64,000 nt of DNA from Azospirillum sp. OGB3 (GTDB taxonomy: Bacteria; Pseudomonadota; Alphaproteobacteria; Azospirillales; Azospirillaceae), in assembly GCF_014192915.1 (NCBI RefSeq), contig NZ_JACHYN010000020.1, positions 1 to 64,000 of the forward strand, read 5' to 3'. Below are positions 54,326 to 62,656 of the stretch, piece by piece (position 1 is the stretch's first letter; each line of letters starts with the position of its first letter). The position numbers and the translations under genes were made by a program. The notes beneath the pieces are model-generated. The model was not told the origin of the DNA, did not search any database, and was given only the letters and a program-made list of their open reading frames with translations.

Positions 54326-57300
54326 ATGTCCACGTCCCCGCAACGGACCATCGACATCCCGATCGTCGTGAACGCCTGGGGCGTGTCCGCTGGCCAAGCG
54401 CCGCATTTCCGACTCCTGGTCGATGGCGTGATGATCGGCGAGGCGTGGGTCGCCGCCACCTCCAGCACGCCCTACCGCTTCACCGCCACGGTCGATCCCG
54501 ATCAGGCCCACCGGATCTCGATCTGGTACGACAATGACGGGGTGGTGAACGGGGTGGACCGCAACCTCTTCGTCGGCTCCATTGTCGTCGACGGGCAGGA
54601 GGTCAAATCCACCGACACGCGCGTCACCTACGACAAGGGGGCGGTGGACGGAAAGGACGTGGTTGCCGGCCAGGTCGGCCTCTACTGGGGCGGCCTGCTG
54701 TCCTTCGGGCTGGGAGAGGAGATGTTCGGCGGCCCGCTGGTCCGCCCCCCGCCCAAGCCGGAGGAGCTCATCACCCGGCCCATCCCCATCGCCGTCGAGG
54801 CGGCGCGCGGCGCGTCCGCCACAGGGCCGGTGCGCTTCAAGATCCTGGTGGACGGCACCCTGGTCGGGGAAGCGGAGGCCGTGTCCGGCACCGCCGAACG
54901 CTTCACCTTCGGCGTCACCCTCGACCCGTCCGTTGCCCACACGGTGCGGATCCTGCCGGTGGGAGACCTGACGCTCGGCGCCGTGACGGTGAACGGCAAG
55001 ACCCTGCCCCCCCTTGCGCCGTCCAACGACGGGTCCGTCACCCTGGCGGTCACCGCCCCGGTCTTTCAGGGCAGCGCGTCGGACGCTCCGGCCCCGCAGG
55101 GTGACGCCTTCTACGTGGCGAAGACCGGCAACGACGCCTGGTCCGGGCGGCTGGCCGCCCCCAACGCCGAAGGCACCGACGGCCCCTTCGCCAGCCTGGA
55201 ACGGGCGCAGGCGGCCATGCGCGCCGGCACCGTCAAGACCACTTACATCCGCGAGGGCTCCTACAATCCGACGGGCACGCTCAGCCTCGGCGCGCCGGAC
55301 AGCGGCGTCCGTATCCTCGGCTATCCAGGCGAGCAGGCGGTCCTCAGCGGCGGCGAGCGCGTCACCGGCTTCACCTACGAGGGCAACGGCGTCTGGTCGG
55401 CGCCCCTGTCCGCGGCTCCGGGGCTGGACGTCACCGTCGATGGCGTGCGCTACCGGCTGGCCTCCAAGGGGGCCTACGACCCGGAGGACGCGACCACCGG
55501 CTGGTTCATCGCCGACGCGAGCGCCTATGGCGCCAGCAAGAACGCGCTGCGCTACCGCGCGGGCGACGTCACCACGGCCGATCTGGTGCCGGGCAGCCGG
55601 GTCCAGGTCTTCGACACCGAACGGCTCCAGGACGCGATCCTGACCGTTGCCGGAATCGACACGGTGACGCGCACCCTGACCTTCACCTCCGACGCGCCCT
55701 TCACCATGCGCGACGGCTCCACCTTCAAGCTGCTGGGCAACAGCGCCCACGTCGATCAGATGGGCGAGTTCGCCTACCGCGCCTCGGACGGGCGGCTGGT
55801 CATCAAGGCGGGGCAGGACTTCACCGGAACCGGGGTGGAGGTCGCCCGGCTCGGCACGCTGCTGCGGCTGAACGGCGCCAACGGGGTGACGATCCAGGGG
55901 CTGACCTTCACCAACACGACGACGGACGGCAACGCGCTCGACGTCCTGAACGGCGACGTCAACACCATCGCCGGCAACAGCTTCGTGAACGTCGGCACCG
56001 GCATCCGGCTGACCCAGGGGTCGGACCGCAATCTGGTCAGCGGCAATTATCTGGACCATCTCGGCATCAACGGCATCGCGCTGACCGGCCAGTCGATCGG
56101 CAACACGGTGACCGGCAACCGCATCCAACACATCGGCGAGGTGCGCAAATACGCCGGCGGCATCATGGCGTCGGGGATCAGCGACACGGTGATCTCCCAC
56201 AACGACATCGACCACAGTTCGCGCTACGGCATCTCGGTCAAGAACTGGGACACCGCGACGATCAGCCTCAACAACGCCATCCTTTACAACCGCGTCCGCA
56301 ACACGGGATTGGAGACGGCGGATTCCGGCGGCATCGAGTTGCTCGGGCGGTCGAACCTGAACACCGGGACGCGGATCGAAGGCAACCGGGTCGAGCACAC
56401 CGGTGGCATCGCCACCACCAGCACCGGCCAGTGGCTGCGCGACTACAAAGGCTACGGCATCTATCTGGACGACCTGACCAGCGGCGTGACGGTGACGGGC
56501 AACTTCCTGCGCAACACCGCCTGGGCCGCCGTCATGATCCATGGCGGCCATGACAACACCGTCACCAACAACGTCAGCGTGCTCGGCGCCAACGGCGAGA
56601 GCTTCATCCGCATCGAATGGGTGCCCCTGGCGGGCGCGGCGGGCATCCCGGCGAACAACACGGTCACCGGCAACCTCGTGTCGGGGGCGGTGCCGCTCGG
56701 CGGCTACGTGACGGTCCTGTCGGCGGGGCAGAACGCCATCGACGCCAATTTCCTGCACCAGGTCGGCGCCTATGGGGCGAACGACCGGGCCGGCGACCCG
56801 TTGTTCGCCGACGCCTACAACCACGACTACAGCCTGCTGCCGCTGTCCCCGGCGCTCACCGCCGGCCTCCAGGATCTCGCCTGGACGCTGATGGGCATCG
56901 TCTCCGGCGGCGGCACGACACCCCCGCAGCAAGGTGGCGGGGGCATCACCCCCCTTCCCCCGTCCGATCCCCAGGCCAACCAGCCGCCCGCCCCGGTGCC
57001 AGCGCCCGACAACGGGACCCCCGCCACACCGCCGGTCCTCGAGCCGGGCGGCGGCATGTCCCCCACCCCGCCCGCCTCGTCCCCGCTTCCCGACGCCACG
57101 TCGGAACGGCCCTTCGTTCCCTTCAGCCGGACCGTGAACGGGGTCCAGCAGACGGTGGCCGCCTATGCCTATGATGGCCCGGTGGCGAACCTGCAATGGG
57201 CTTTCTACGGCACCGCCGAGGACGAGGTGGTCGGCGGGTCGGACGGGAACGACTTCATCCACCTGATGGGCGGGAACGACGCGGCCTGGGGCGGTGCGGG

Positions 57301-57649
57301 TGATGACGTGCTGGACGGCGGTTCGGGCTCAAACTGGCTGATCGGCGGGCCGGGCCACGACACCTTCTTCGTGGACGGGCGCGGGGGCGAGGTCACCTGG
57401 TCCACCATCGTCGATCTGGAGCGGGGCGAATGGGCGACCCTCTGGGGGTTCGTGCCCGGCCAGTCCCGGCTGACCTGGGAGGAGATGGGCGGCGCCGATG
57501 GCTACAAGGGCGCCACAGTCCGCTGCGACATCGACGGCAACGGCACCATCGACGCCAGCATGACCTTCACCGGCAAGTCGGTGGGCGCGATGACCGTCAC
57601 CACCGGCATGGCCGGCAACGACTCCTACATCGCGTTCATCACCCTGTAG
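54326..57649 (+). CDS. Large secreted beta-helix RTX protein with carbohydrate-binding-like N-terminus
   Basis: About 1107 aa from the ATG at 54326 (earlier starts exist). Two N-terminal modules (about 5-95 and 145-245) carry the pattern of calcium-dependent xylan-binding-like domains (FRLLVDGVMIGEAWV, NDGVVNGVDRNLFVGSIVVD). A right-handed parallel beta-helix follows from about 265 (YVAKTGNDAWSGRLAAPN) to 840, with many NTV/GN turns. A Pro/Gly-rich linker comes next. The C-terminal 190 residues hold RTX repeats (GGSDGNDFIHLMGGNDA) and the module shared with the metalloprotease. Likely a secreted polysaccharide-active lyase or epimerase, or an adhesin, using the type I exporter. Catalytic residues cannot be fixed. 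Confidence 0.85.
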   Translation: MSTSPQRTIDIPIVVNAWGVSAGQAPHFRLLVDGVMIGEAWVAATSSTPYRFTATVDPDQAHRISIWYDNDGVVNGVDRNLFVGSIVVDGQEVKSTDTRVTYDKGAVDGKDVVAGQVGLYWGGLLSFGLGEEMFGGPLVRPPPKPEELITRPIPIAVEAARGASATGPVRFKILVDGTLVGEAEAVSGTAERFTFGVTLDPSVAHTVRILPVGDLTLGAVTVNGKTLPPLAPSNDGSVTLAVTAPVFQGSASDAPAPQGDAFYVAKTGNDAWSGRLAAPNAEGTDGPFASLERAQAAMRAGTVKTTYIREGSYNPTGTLSLGAPDSGVRILGYPGEQAVLSGGERVTGFTYEGNGVWSAPLSAAPGLDVTVDGVRYRLASKGAYDPEDATTGWFIADASAYGASKNALRYRAGDVTTADLVPGSRVQVFDTERLQDAILTVAGIDTVTRTLTFTSDAPFTMRDGSTFKLLGNSAHVDQMGEFAYRASDGRLVIKAGQDFTGTGVEVARLGTLLRLNGANGVTIQGLTFTNTTTDGNALDVLNGDVNTIAGNSFVNVGTGIRLTQGSDRNLVSGNYLDHLGINGIALTGQSIGNTVTGNRIQHIGEVRKYAGGIMASGISDTVISHNDIDHSSRYGISVKNWDTATISLNNAILYNRVRNTGLETADSGGIELLGRSNLNTGTRIEGNRVEHTGGIATTSTGQWLRDYKGYGIYLDDLTSGVTVTGNFLRNTAWAAVMIHGGHDNTVTNNVSVLGANGESFIRIEWVPLAGAAGIPANNTVTGNLVSGAVPLGGYVTVLSAGQNAIDANFLHQVGAYGANDRAGDPLFADAYNHDYSLLPLSPALTAGLQDLAWTLMGIVSGGGTTPPQQGGGGITPLPPSDPQANQPPAPVPAPDNGTPATPPVLEPGGGMSPTPPASSPLPDATSERPFVPFSRTVNGVQQTVAAYAYDGPVANLQWAFYGTAEDEVVGGSDGNDFIHLMGGNDAAWGGAGDDVLDGGSGSNWLIGGPGHDTFFVDGRGGEVTWSTIVDLERGEWATLWGFVPGQSRLTWEEMGGADGYKGATVRCDIDGNGTIDASMTFTGKSVGAMTVTTGMAGNDSYIAFITL

Positions 57650-57714
57650 CCAGCCCCGCGCGCAGGACCCGGCGGGCGGAACGGACAGCTGAATCGACGA
57701 TTCACGGGCGATGC

Positions 57715-57748
57715 ATCGACGTTATCACCACCTCCTTCATAACGCGAT
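57715..57748 (+). promoter_or_regulatory. Mo-box-like ModE operator candidate upstream of mosB
   Basis: The half-sites CGTTAT (57720-57725) and ATAACG (57739-57744) are exact inverted copies 13 bases apart. They are flanked by ATCG on the left and CGAT on the right. This fits the ModE Mo-box layout (CGxTATATA, 6-7 bases, TATATAACG, with outer AT), although the inner AT positions are not all kept. It lies about 165 bases before the mosB start. Its position before molybdenum storage genes supports molybdate-dependent regulation. Confidence 0.6.
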
Positions 57749-57912
57749 GAAAAACAACGATCTTTTCAATTTCCGGGTTGACGCGGCCACGGGAAGGGCT
57801 CACGGTTCCGACAACGCTTAATACAAAAGTCAGTCTCCGATACGCTGTTTTGCGGGATCGGCAGGGCGGAAACGCACCGGCATGCCTTCGAACCGAAAGG
57901 GAACAGCCCCTC

Positions 57913-58725
57913 ATGACCAGCACGACAGCGGAGCTTGAAGCGCTCCTCATGCAGCGGTCGCTGACCGACGCGCAGCTTCTGGCGGCTGCGGACGCCGCGG
58001 CGGATTTCCGCATCCTGCCGAACGCGACGGTGCTCAAGATCGGCGGCCAGAGCGTCATCGACCGCGGCCGCGCCGCCGTCTACCCGCTGGTCGACGAGAT
58101 CGTCGCCGCCCGCAAGGAGCATAAGCTGCTGATCGGGACCGGCGCCGGCACCCGCGCCCGCCACCTCTACTCGATCGCGGCGGGGCTGAACCTGCCGGCC
58201 GGCCTGCTCTCGCAGCTCGGCGGCTCGGTCGCCGACCAGAACGCCGCGATGCTGGGCCAGCTCCTCGCCAAGCACGGCATCTCCGCGGTGGATGGCGCCG
58301 GCCTGTCGTCGGTACCGTTATTCCTGGCCGAAGTGAACGCCGTCGTCTTCAGCGGGATGCCGCCCTACAAGCTGTGGATGCGCCCCGCCGCCGAGGGCGT
58401 CATCCCGCCCTACCGCACCGACGCCGGCTGTTTCCTGGTGGCCGAGCAGTTCGGCTGCAAGGCGATGATCTACGTGAAGGACGAGAACGGGCTCTACACC
58501 GGCAACCCGAAGACCTCGAAGAACGCCACCTTCATCCCGAAAATCTCGGTGGACGAGATGAAGGCGAAGGGGCTGCAGGACTCGATCCTGGAATTTCCGG
58601 TGCTCGATCTGCTGAAGAACGCCCGCCATGTGCGCGAGGTGCAGGTCATCAACGGCTTGGTCCCCGGCAACCTGACCCGCGCGCTCGCCGGCGAGCATGT
58701 CGGCACCATCATCACCGCGCGCTGA
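57913..58725 (+). CDS. mosB: Molybdenum storage protein, beta subunit
   Basis: 270 aa, as in Azotobacter vinelandii. It has an amino-acid-kinase (UMP-kinase-like) fold and, with MosA, forms a cytoplasmic cage that stores molybdate as oxide clusters using ATP. Blocks VLKIGGQSVIDRGRAAVYPL, LLIGTGAGTRARHLYSIAAG, SGMPPYKLWMRPAAEGVIPP and LVPGNLTRALAGEHVGTII match MosB almost continuously. The start MTSTTAELEALL at 57913 is set by this homology and by GAAAGGGA upstream; the frame continues 45 codons further back. mosA follows after 13 bases. A Mo-box candidate is upstream. Confidence 0.96.
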   Translation: MTSTTAELEALLMQRSLTDAQLLAAADAAADFRILPNATVLKIGGQSVIDRGRAAVYPLVDEIVAARKEHKLLIGTGAGTRARHLYSIAAGLNLPAGLLSQLGGSVADQNAAMLGQLLAKHGISAVDGAGLSSVPLFLAEVNAVVFSGMPPYKLWMRPAAEGVIPPYRTDAGCFLVAEQFGCKAMIYVKDENGLYTGNPKTSKNATFIPKISVDEMKAKGLQDSILEFPVLDLLKNARHVREVQVINGLVPGNLTRALAGEHVGTIITAR

Positions 58726-58738
58726 AGGACCACATCCC

Positions 58739-59584
58739 ATGTCCGACACCACCAACAGCATCAAGCACGTGGCCTCGCCGCTCGCGCGCCAGACCCTTCT
58801 CGACGGCAGCCTGACCGCCCCGGTCGCCGGCGTCCGCCCGATCCGCCTGCTGCCCTGGCTGCAGGTCGTGAAGATCGGCGGGCGGTCGATCATGGACCGC
58901 GGCCACGAGGCGATCCTGCCGATTGTCGAGGAAATCCGCAGCATCCTGCCGGAGCACCGGTTGCTGATCCTGACCGGCGCCGGCATCCGTGCCCGCCATC
59001 TCTACAGCGTCGGGCTGGATCTCGGCCTGCCGGTCGGCTCGCTCGCCCCGCTCGCCGCGACGGAGGCCGGGCAGAACGGCCACATCCTGGCCTCGCTGCT
59101 CTCGCCGGACGGCGTGTCCTACGTCGAGCACGGCACCATCGCGAACCAGCTCGCGGTCCATCTGTCGGCCGCCCGCGCGGTGGTGGGCAGCGCTTTCCCG
59201 CCCTACCACCACCACGAGTTCCCCGGCTCGCGCATCCCGCAGCACCGGGCCGACACCGGCGCCTTCCTGCTGGCCGACGCGCTGGGCGCCGCCGGGCTCA
59301 CCATCGTGGAGGATGTGGACGGCATCTATACCGCCGACCCGAACGGCCCCGAGGCCGGCACGGCGGAGCTGCTGCGCGAGACCACCGCCACCGAGCTGGC
59401 CAAGCAGGGCGGCACGCTGCCGCTGGATGGCGCGCTGCTGGAGGTGATGGCGAACGCCCGCCACCTGGAGCGCGTGCAGGTCGTCAACGGTCTGGTTCCG
59501 GGCCGCCTGACCGCCGCGCTGCGCGGCGGGCATGTCGGCACCATCATCCGCACCGGCATACGAACGGGCGCCCGCCCGCTCTGA
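58739..59584 (+). CDS. mosA: Molybdenum storage protein, alpha subunit
   Basis: 281 aa. It pairs with MosB in the molybdenum/tungsten storage heterohexamer. The match to Azotobacter MosA covers the whole length: MSDTTNSIKHVASPLARQTL at the N-terminus, LLPWLQVVKIGG, LLILTGAGIRARHLYSVGLD, SAFPPYHHHEFPGSRIPQHR and the closing LVPGRLTAALRGGHVGTIIR. The PPYHHHEFPG loop contributes to the ATP and cluster-binding region. The start was set by homology; an earlier in-frame start overlaps mosB. It is followed by a hairpin that ends the unit. The order here is mosB then mosA. Confidence 0.96.
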   Translation: MSDTTNSIKHVASPLARQTLLDGSLTAPVAGVRPIRLLPWLQVVKIGGRSIMDRGHEAILPIVEEIRSILPEHRLLILTGAGIRARHLYSVGLDLGLPVGSLAPLAATEAGQNGHILASLLSPDGVSYVEHGTIANQLAVHLSAARAVVGSAFPPYHHHEFPGSRIPQHRADTGAFLLADALGAAGLTIVEDVDGIYTADPNGPEAGTAELLRETTATELAKQGGTLPLDGALLEVMANARHLERVQVVNGLVPGRLTAALRGGHVGTIIRTGIRTGARPL

Positions 59585-59611
59585 GCGGCCCCGCTCCGCC
59601 GGAGACCGACA

Positions 59612-59641
59612 AAGGCGTCCGGTGGTGACACCGGGCGCCTT
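59612..59641. terminator. Hairpin terminator between mosA and the convergent small gene
   Basis: AAGGCGTCCGGTG (59612-59624) pairs with 59629-59641 over 13 bp, including one G-U pair, with a 4-base loop. It lies between two convergent stops. No long T run follows in either direction, so it may rely on other factors. Confidence 0.6.
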
Positions 59642-59648
59642 CGGGTGT

Positions 59649-59948
59649 TCAGTTGCTCGCCACCGGCTTGCGGACGGCCTTCTGTCCGTCGGTCTTCGCC
59701 ACGGCCTTCACGACGGGCGGCGCCATGTCTTCGGAAGACGCCTGCTGAAGCCGGCCCTGCGGGCTCGCCTTCGACGGGAAGGCCGTCGGCAGCAGCATCG
59801 CGGCGAAGACGGCGACGGCAATCAGGGTCTTCACGGCTTCCCAGGCGAAGCCGCCGCGGCGCGGGGACTTGGACAGCAAAAGGGCGTCATCCGCCTCCAA
59901 GGCGGTCGCCGAGGCAGCCGGCATCGGCTGGACTGCGGTCATGGACAT
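59649..59948 (-). CDS. Small single-pass membrane protein
   Basis: 99 aa from the ATG at 59948. It has an acidic N-terminal part (ALEADDALLLSKSPRRGG), one hydrophobic segment (VKTLIAVAVFAAMLLPTAF, about residues 38-56) and a basic, disordered C-terminal tail ending KPVASN. No family recognised. It converges on mosA. The ribosome-binding site is weak. The expected topology is N-in with the tail in the periplasm or the reverse; function unknown. Confidence 0.5.
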   Translation of the reverse strand: MSMTAVQPMPAASATALEADDALLLSKSPRRGGFAWEAVKTLIAVAVFAAMLLPTAFPSKASPQGRLQQASSEDMAPPVVKAVAKTDGQKAVRKPVASN

Positions 59949-60239
59949 GGCAGGCACTCGTGTTCGGGTTCGCCGGATTGGTACCCACACCATCGCAAGG
60001 GTCATGCCACGCCCCGCGCCCCGAACCCGCCGTTTTCAGGCCTTCGTTTGGAAATTATCTTAAAATCAAACCAATACCGGTGATTCCGTCCCGCTGCCGC
60101 CCTCGGTGCGGGCATTGTGTTTCATGGGCGCAAAAAAGACCTTTCCGGCTTGCGCACCCGGCAAATTCCTCCCCATGGGTGGCGGCTTCTGCCGACCCGT
60201 CGGGAAAATATTGCCTCACGAAGTGGGGGCTTTCCGGCT

Positions 60240-61445
60240 TCAGGCCATCGCGCGGATCAGCGCGATCTGACGGTCCAGGCAGCGGGACAGCTCGAACCGC
60301 TCCACCGCCGTCTCCCGCGCGGCGCGGGCCAGCGGGGCAAAGGCGCCGGGGTCCTGCAGCACCGCGATGGCCTTGGCGGCGATGTCGTCGGGGGAGAAGA
60401 AATCGGCAAGAAGCCCGTTCTCGCCGTGCCGGATGACCTCCCGCACCGGGGCGGTGTCGGAGCCGATCACCACGCAGCCGAGCGCCATGGATTCCACCAT
60501 GGACCAGGACAGGACGAAGGGATAGGTCAGGTAGATGTGCGCCCGCGACAGCCGCAGGACCGATAGATACTGGTCGTAGGGAAGGTGCCCCAGGAAATGG
60601 ACGCGCGCCGGATCCAGCGGCATCTCGGCCAACATGGTTTCCCGCCAGCTTTTCCCGCCGGGGGGCGCCGAACCGTAGCTGACCTCGTCGCCGCCGGCGA
60701 TCAGCACATGGGCCCTGGGCCGCGCCTCCAGGATGCGCGGCAGGGCGCGCATGAAGCTGGGGAAGCCGCGGTAGGGCTCCAGGTTGCGCACGGCGTAGGT
60801 CAGCACCTCGTCCTGGCGCGTCAGCACCGTGCCGTCGGCCAGGGTGACGCGGATGCCCGGATCGGGAAGGAGCTGCGCGGTGTCCACCCCGTCGTGGATG
60901 ACCTCGATCTTCGGGTGGAAGGGCGCCGGGTGGGAGTCGCGCTGCCACTCGGTCGGGGCGATGCCACGGTCGCAGGCCTCCAGGGCCAGCAGCAGCGGCG
61001 TGCTGCGCATGCGCAGCCGCAACACCGTGTCCACATTGACCGGGACCGACGGGTCGAAGCCGACGTCCAACCCCTGGGCGCGGTAGAAGAACTCGCAGTA
61101 GTTCAGGTAGGGGGTGTTGGGAAACACGTCCTTGACGAACAGCGTCTCGCCCCAGCCCGGATGGCCGACGATGACGTCGGGGCGGAAGCCCTCCTCGCGC
61201 AGGCCCATCAGCAGCCGGGCCGCCGCCTGGCCGTGCAGCACCGCGTTCTCGGTGGACACCAGATAGGGGTGCGCGTTCTCCCGCGCCTTGCGGCTGGGCT
61301 GGTAGGAGAGGCGGCGGACGTTCGGGATGTCCCGGTCGGTGCGCTTGGTGATGAAGATGACGCGGTTCGCCGGATCGGCGGCGAGACGGGCGGCCAGATG
61401 CTTGTACTGGCCGGGCATGTTCTGGTGGATGAAGACGATGTTCAT
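60240..61445 (-). CDS. Family 4 glycosyltransferase
   Basis: 401 aa, GT-B fold. MNIVFIHQNMPGQYKHLAAR opens the protein. LTYAVRNLEPYRGFPSFMRA, HVLIAGGDEVSYGSAPPGG and FVLSWSMVESMALGCVVIGS give the donor half. It is clearly paralogous to the gene at 23758-25035, sharing motifs from end to end. ACGGAG precedes the ATG, which is 10 bases after the VTT gene stop, so the two are one operon. The role is sugar transfer to a glycan. Being separated from the main locus suggests a duplicate with a changed acceptor. Confidence 0.9.
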   Translation of the reverse strand: MNIVFIHQNMPGQYKHLAARLAADPANRVIFITKRTDRDIPNVRRLSYQPSRKARENAHPYLVSTENAVLHGQAAARLLMGLREEGFRPDVIVGHPGWGETLFVKDVFPNTPYLNYCEFFYRAQGLDVGFDPSVPVNVDTVLRLRMRSTPLLLALEACDRGIAPTEWQRDSHPAPFHPKIEVIHDGVDTAQLLPDPGIRVTLADGTVLTRQDEVLTYAVRNLEPYRGFPSFMRALPRILEARPRAHVLIAGGDEVSYGSAPPGGKSWRETMLAEMPLDPARVHFLGHLPYDQYLSVLRLSRAHIYLTYPFVLSWSMVESMALGCVVIGSDTAPVREVIRHGENGLLADFFSPDDIAAKAIAVLQDPGAFAPLARAARETAVERFELSRCLDRQIALIRAMA

Positions 61446-61455
61446 GGTGTCTCCG

Positions 61456-62148
61456 TCAGGCCCGCCCGGCGCCGAACTTCTCCCGCAGCTTCGGCCCGAC
61501 CTTCGGCAGCAGAACCGACAGGATCAGCAGGCTGAGCCCGATGACGGTCGGCGCGATCCAGTCGGGCTTGCCGGCCAGGGCGTGATCGCCCGCGGCGCCG
61601 AACTGGACGAAGGCCACGGTCATCGGCAGCTGCCCGACCAGCGACCCGAAGGCGTAGGCGCCGAGCCGCACCCGCGTCAGGCCGAGAGCGTAGTTCACCC
61701 CGCTGTGCGGCAGCACGGGAACCAGCCGCAGCATGGCGACGGCGCGCCAGCCGCCGGTCTCCAGCCGGCGCAGGACATCGCCCCAGCGCGCCCGGTCCAG
61801 GGCCGGGACCAGCCCGTCGCAGACGTAGCGGGTGAGCAGGAAACCGGTGGAGGCGCCGATCACGCTCCCCGCCGCCGCCAGCACCCCGCCCCACCAGACG
61901 CCGAAGACCAGCCCGGCGACCATCGCCATGACGGAGCGCGGGAAGAACAGAAGGCTGGCCAGGATGTGCAGGAGCAGGAACAGGACCGGTGCCGCGGGGT
62001 GATGGCGCAGGATGTCCTGGAGCGCGTCCATCCCGAAGGCCCCATGCCATGCCCACCAGGCCCCGGCCCCACCGAGCAGGAGCAGGACGAGCAGCCCCCG
62101 CCCGAGGTTGCGGAGGATGGACAGGGAGGGCGTGCGGCGCTCGGCCAT
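61456..62148 (-). CDS. TVP38/TMEM64 (VTT-domain) membrane protein
   Basis: 230 aa. Several hydrophobic helices (GRGLLVLLLLGGAGAWWAW near the start, then LFLLLHILASLLFF) and the VTT core: FPRSVMAMVAGLVFGVWWGG, GASTGFLLTRYV, RLVPVLPHSGVNYALGLT. The family (DedA/TMEM64-like) acts in inner-membrane lipid or undecaprenyl-phosphate flipping, which fits use of a glycan carrier by the linked glycosyltransferase. The ATG at 62148 is the first gene of a two-gene leftward operon. The substrate is inferred from the wider family. Confidence 0.85.
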   Translation of the reverse strand: MAERRTPSLSILRNLGRGLLVLLLLGGAGAWWAWHGAFGMDALQDILRHHPAAPVLFLLLHILASLLFFPRSVMAMVAGLVFGVWWGGVLAAAGSVIGASTGFLLTRYVCDGLVPALDRARWGDVLRRLETGGWRAVAMLRLVPVLPHSGVNYALGLTRVRLGAYAFGSLVGQLPMTVAFVQFGAAGDHALAGKPDWIAPTVIGLSLLILSVLLPKVGPKLREKFGAGRA

Positions 62149-62267
62149 GGTGCGGGCCTTCGGTTCGACGAACGGGGCTTCTATGGTCCAGCTTGCATAT
62201 CACGGGCGCTACCGCGCCGCGAGAGACGATCGCGCGGGCGCCGGGCGCACCCCCGCGGGCCGGGGCA

Positions 62268-62334
62268 AGAAAAAGGCCGCAGCCAGGACGGCGCGGCCTT
62301 CAAGTCTAGGGAGGAAACGCCCAAAGGGCATCCG
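62268..62334 (-). ncRNA. Candidate small RNA, copy 2 (TTTCCTCCCT-type)
   Basis: Minus-strand unit: promoter at 62341-62369, a small GCCC/GGGC hairpin, the unpaired element GTTTCCTCCCT, then a terminator stem AAGGCCGC/GCGGCCTT followed by TTTTTC. Its TTTCCTCCCT element is complementary to ribosome-binding sites and, as I recall, is the signature of the MmgR (alpha-r8) family of alphaproteobacterial sRNAs. A second copy with the same order lies about 175 bases upstream. Ends are estimated from the promoter and T run. Confidence 0.6.
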
Positions 62335-62340
62335 GGATTC

Positions 62341-62369
62341 AATTTATGTTGCAACGCAACAAAGGTCAA
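62341..62369 (-). promoter_or_regulatory. Sigma-70-like promoter of small RNA copy 2
   Basis: On the minus strand TTGACC (62364-62369) and TAAATT (62341-62346) are separated by exactly 17 bases. The start point would be near 62334, just before the first hairpin of the small RNA candidate. Confidence 0.6.
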
Positions 62370-62438
62370 GCCCCTCCGGAGCGACCTTCGCGGAAAAGGC
62401 GCCGCCCTTCACTCCATCCCCCTGAAAACAGTAGCCGG

Positions 62439-62508
62439 AAAAAGAAAAGGCTGCAGCCGGTGAGGCGCAGCCTAGTTCTGGGAGGGAGGAAACCAAGAGA
62501 ACTTGGTG
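62439..62508 (-). ncRNA. Candidate small RNA, copy 1 (TTTCCTCCCT-type)
   Basis: Minus-strand unit with the same plan as copy 2: CATAAAT at the expected -10, a CCAAG/CTTGG hairpin, unpaired TTTCCTCCCTCCC, and a terminator stem AGGCTGC/GCAGCCT followed by TTTTC then TTTTT. The two copies align through CATAAAT, TTTCCTCCCT and the terminator but differ in between, as expected for structured RNA. The -35 is less clear than in copy 2. Confidence 0.55.
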
Positions 62509-62656
62509 AGGTCATTTATGGGCCGATTTGATTAACAGCACGTAAACAGGCCATGTATTCCGAAGACATACTCATTTTTTGAGAAAATCTGGAAAAGCCA
62601 AGCTTCCGCTTGATCGAAAAAGGACGGCGTGCGGCACAGCGGGAGGCGAAGCCGCC

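Noticed and set aside
54248..57262. Leftward open frame of 1004 codons
   Set aside because: Antisense to the beta-helix RTX gene. The forward strand has clear repeats and domains.
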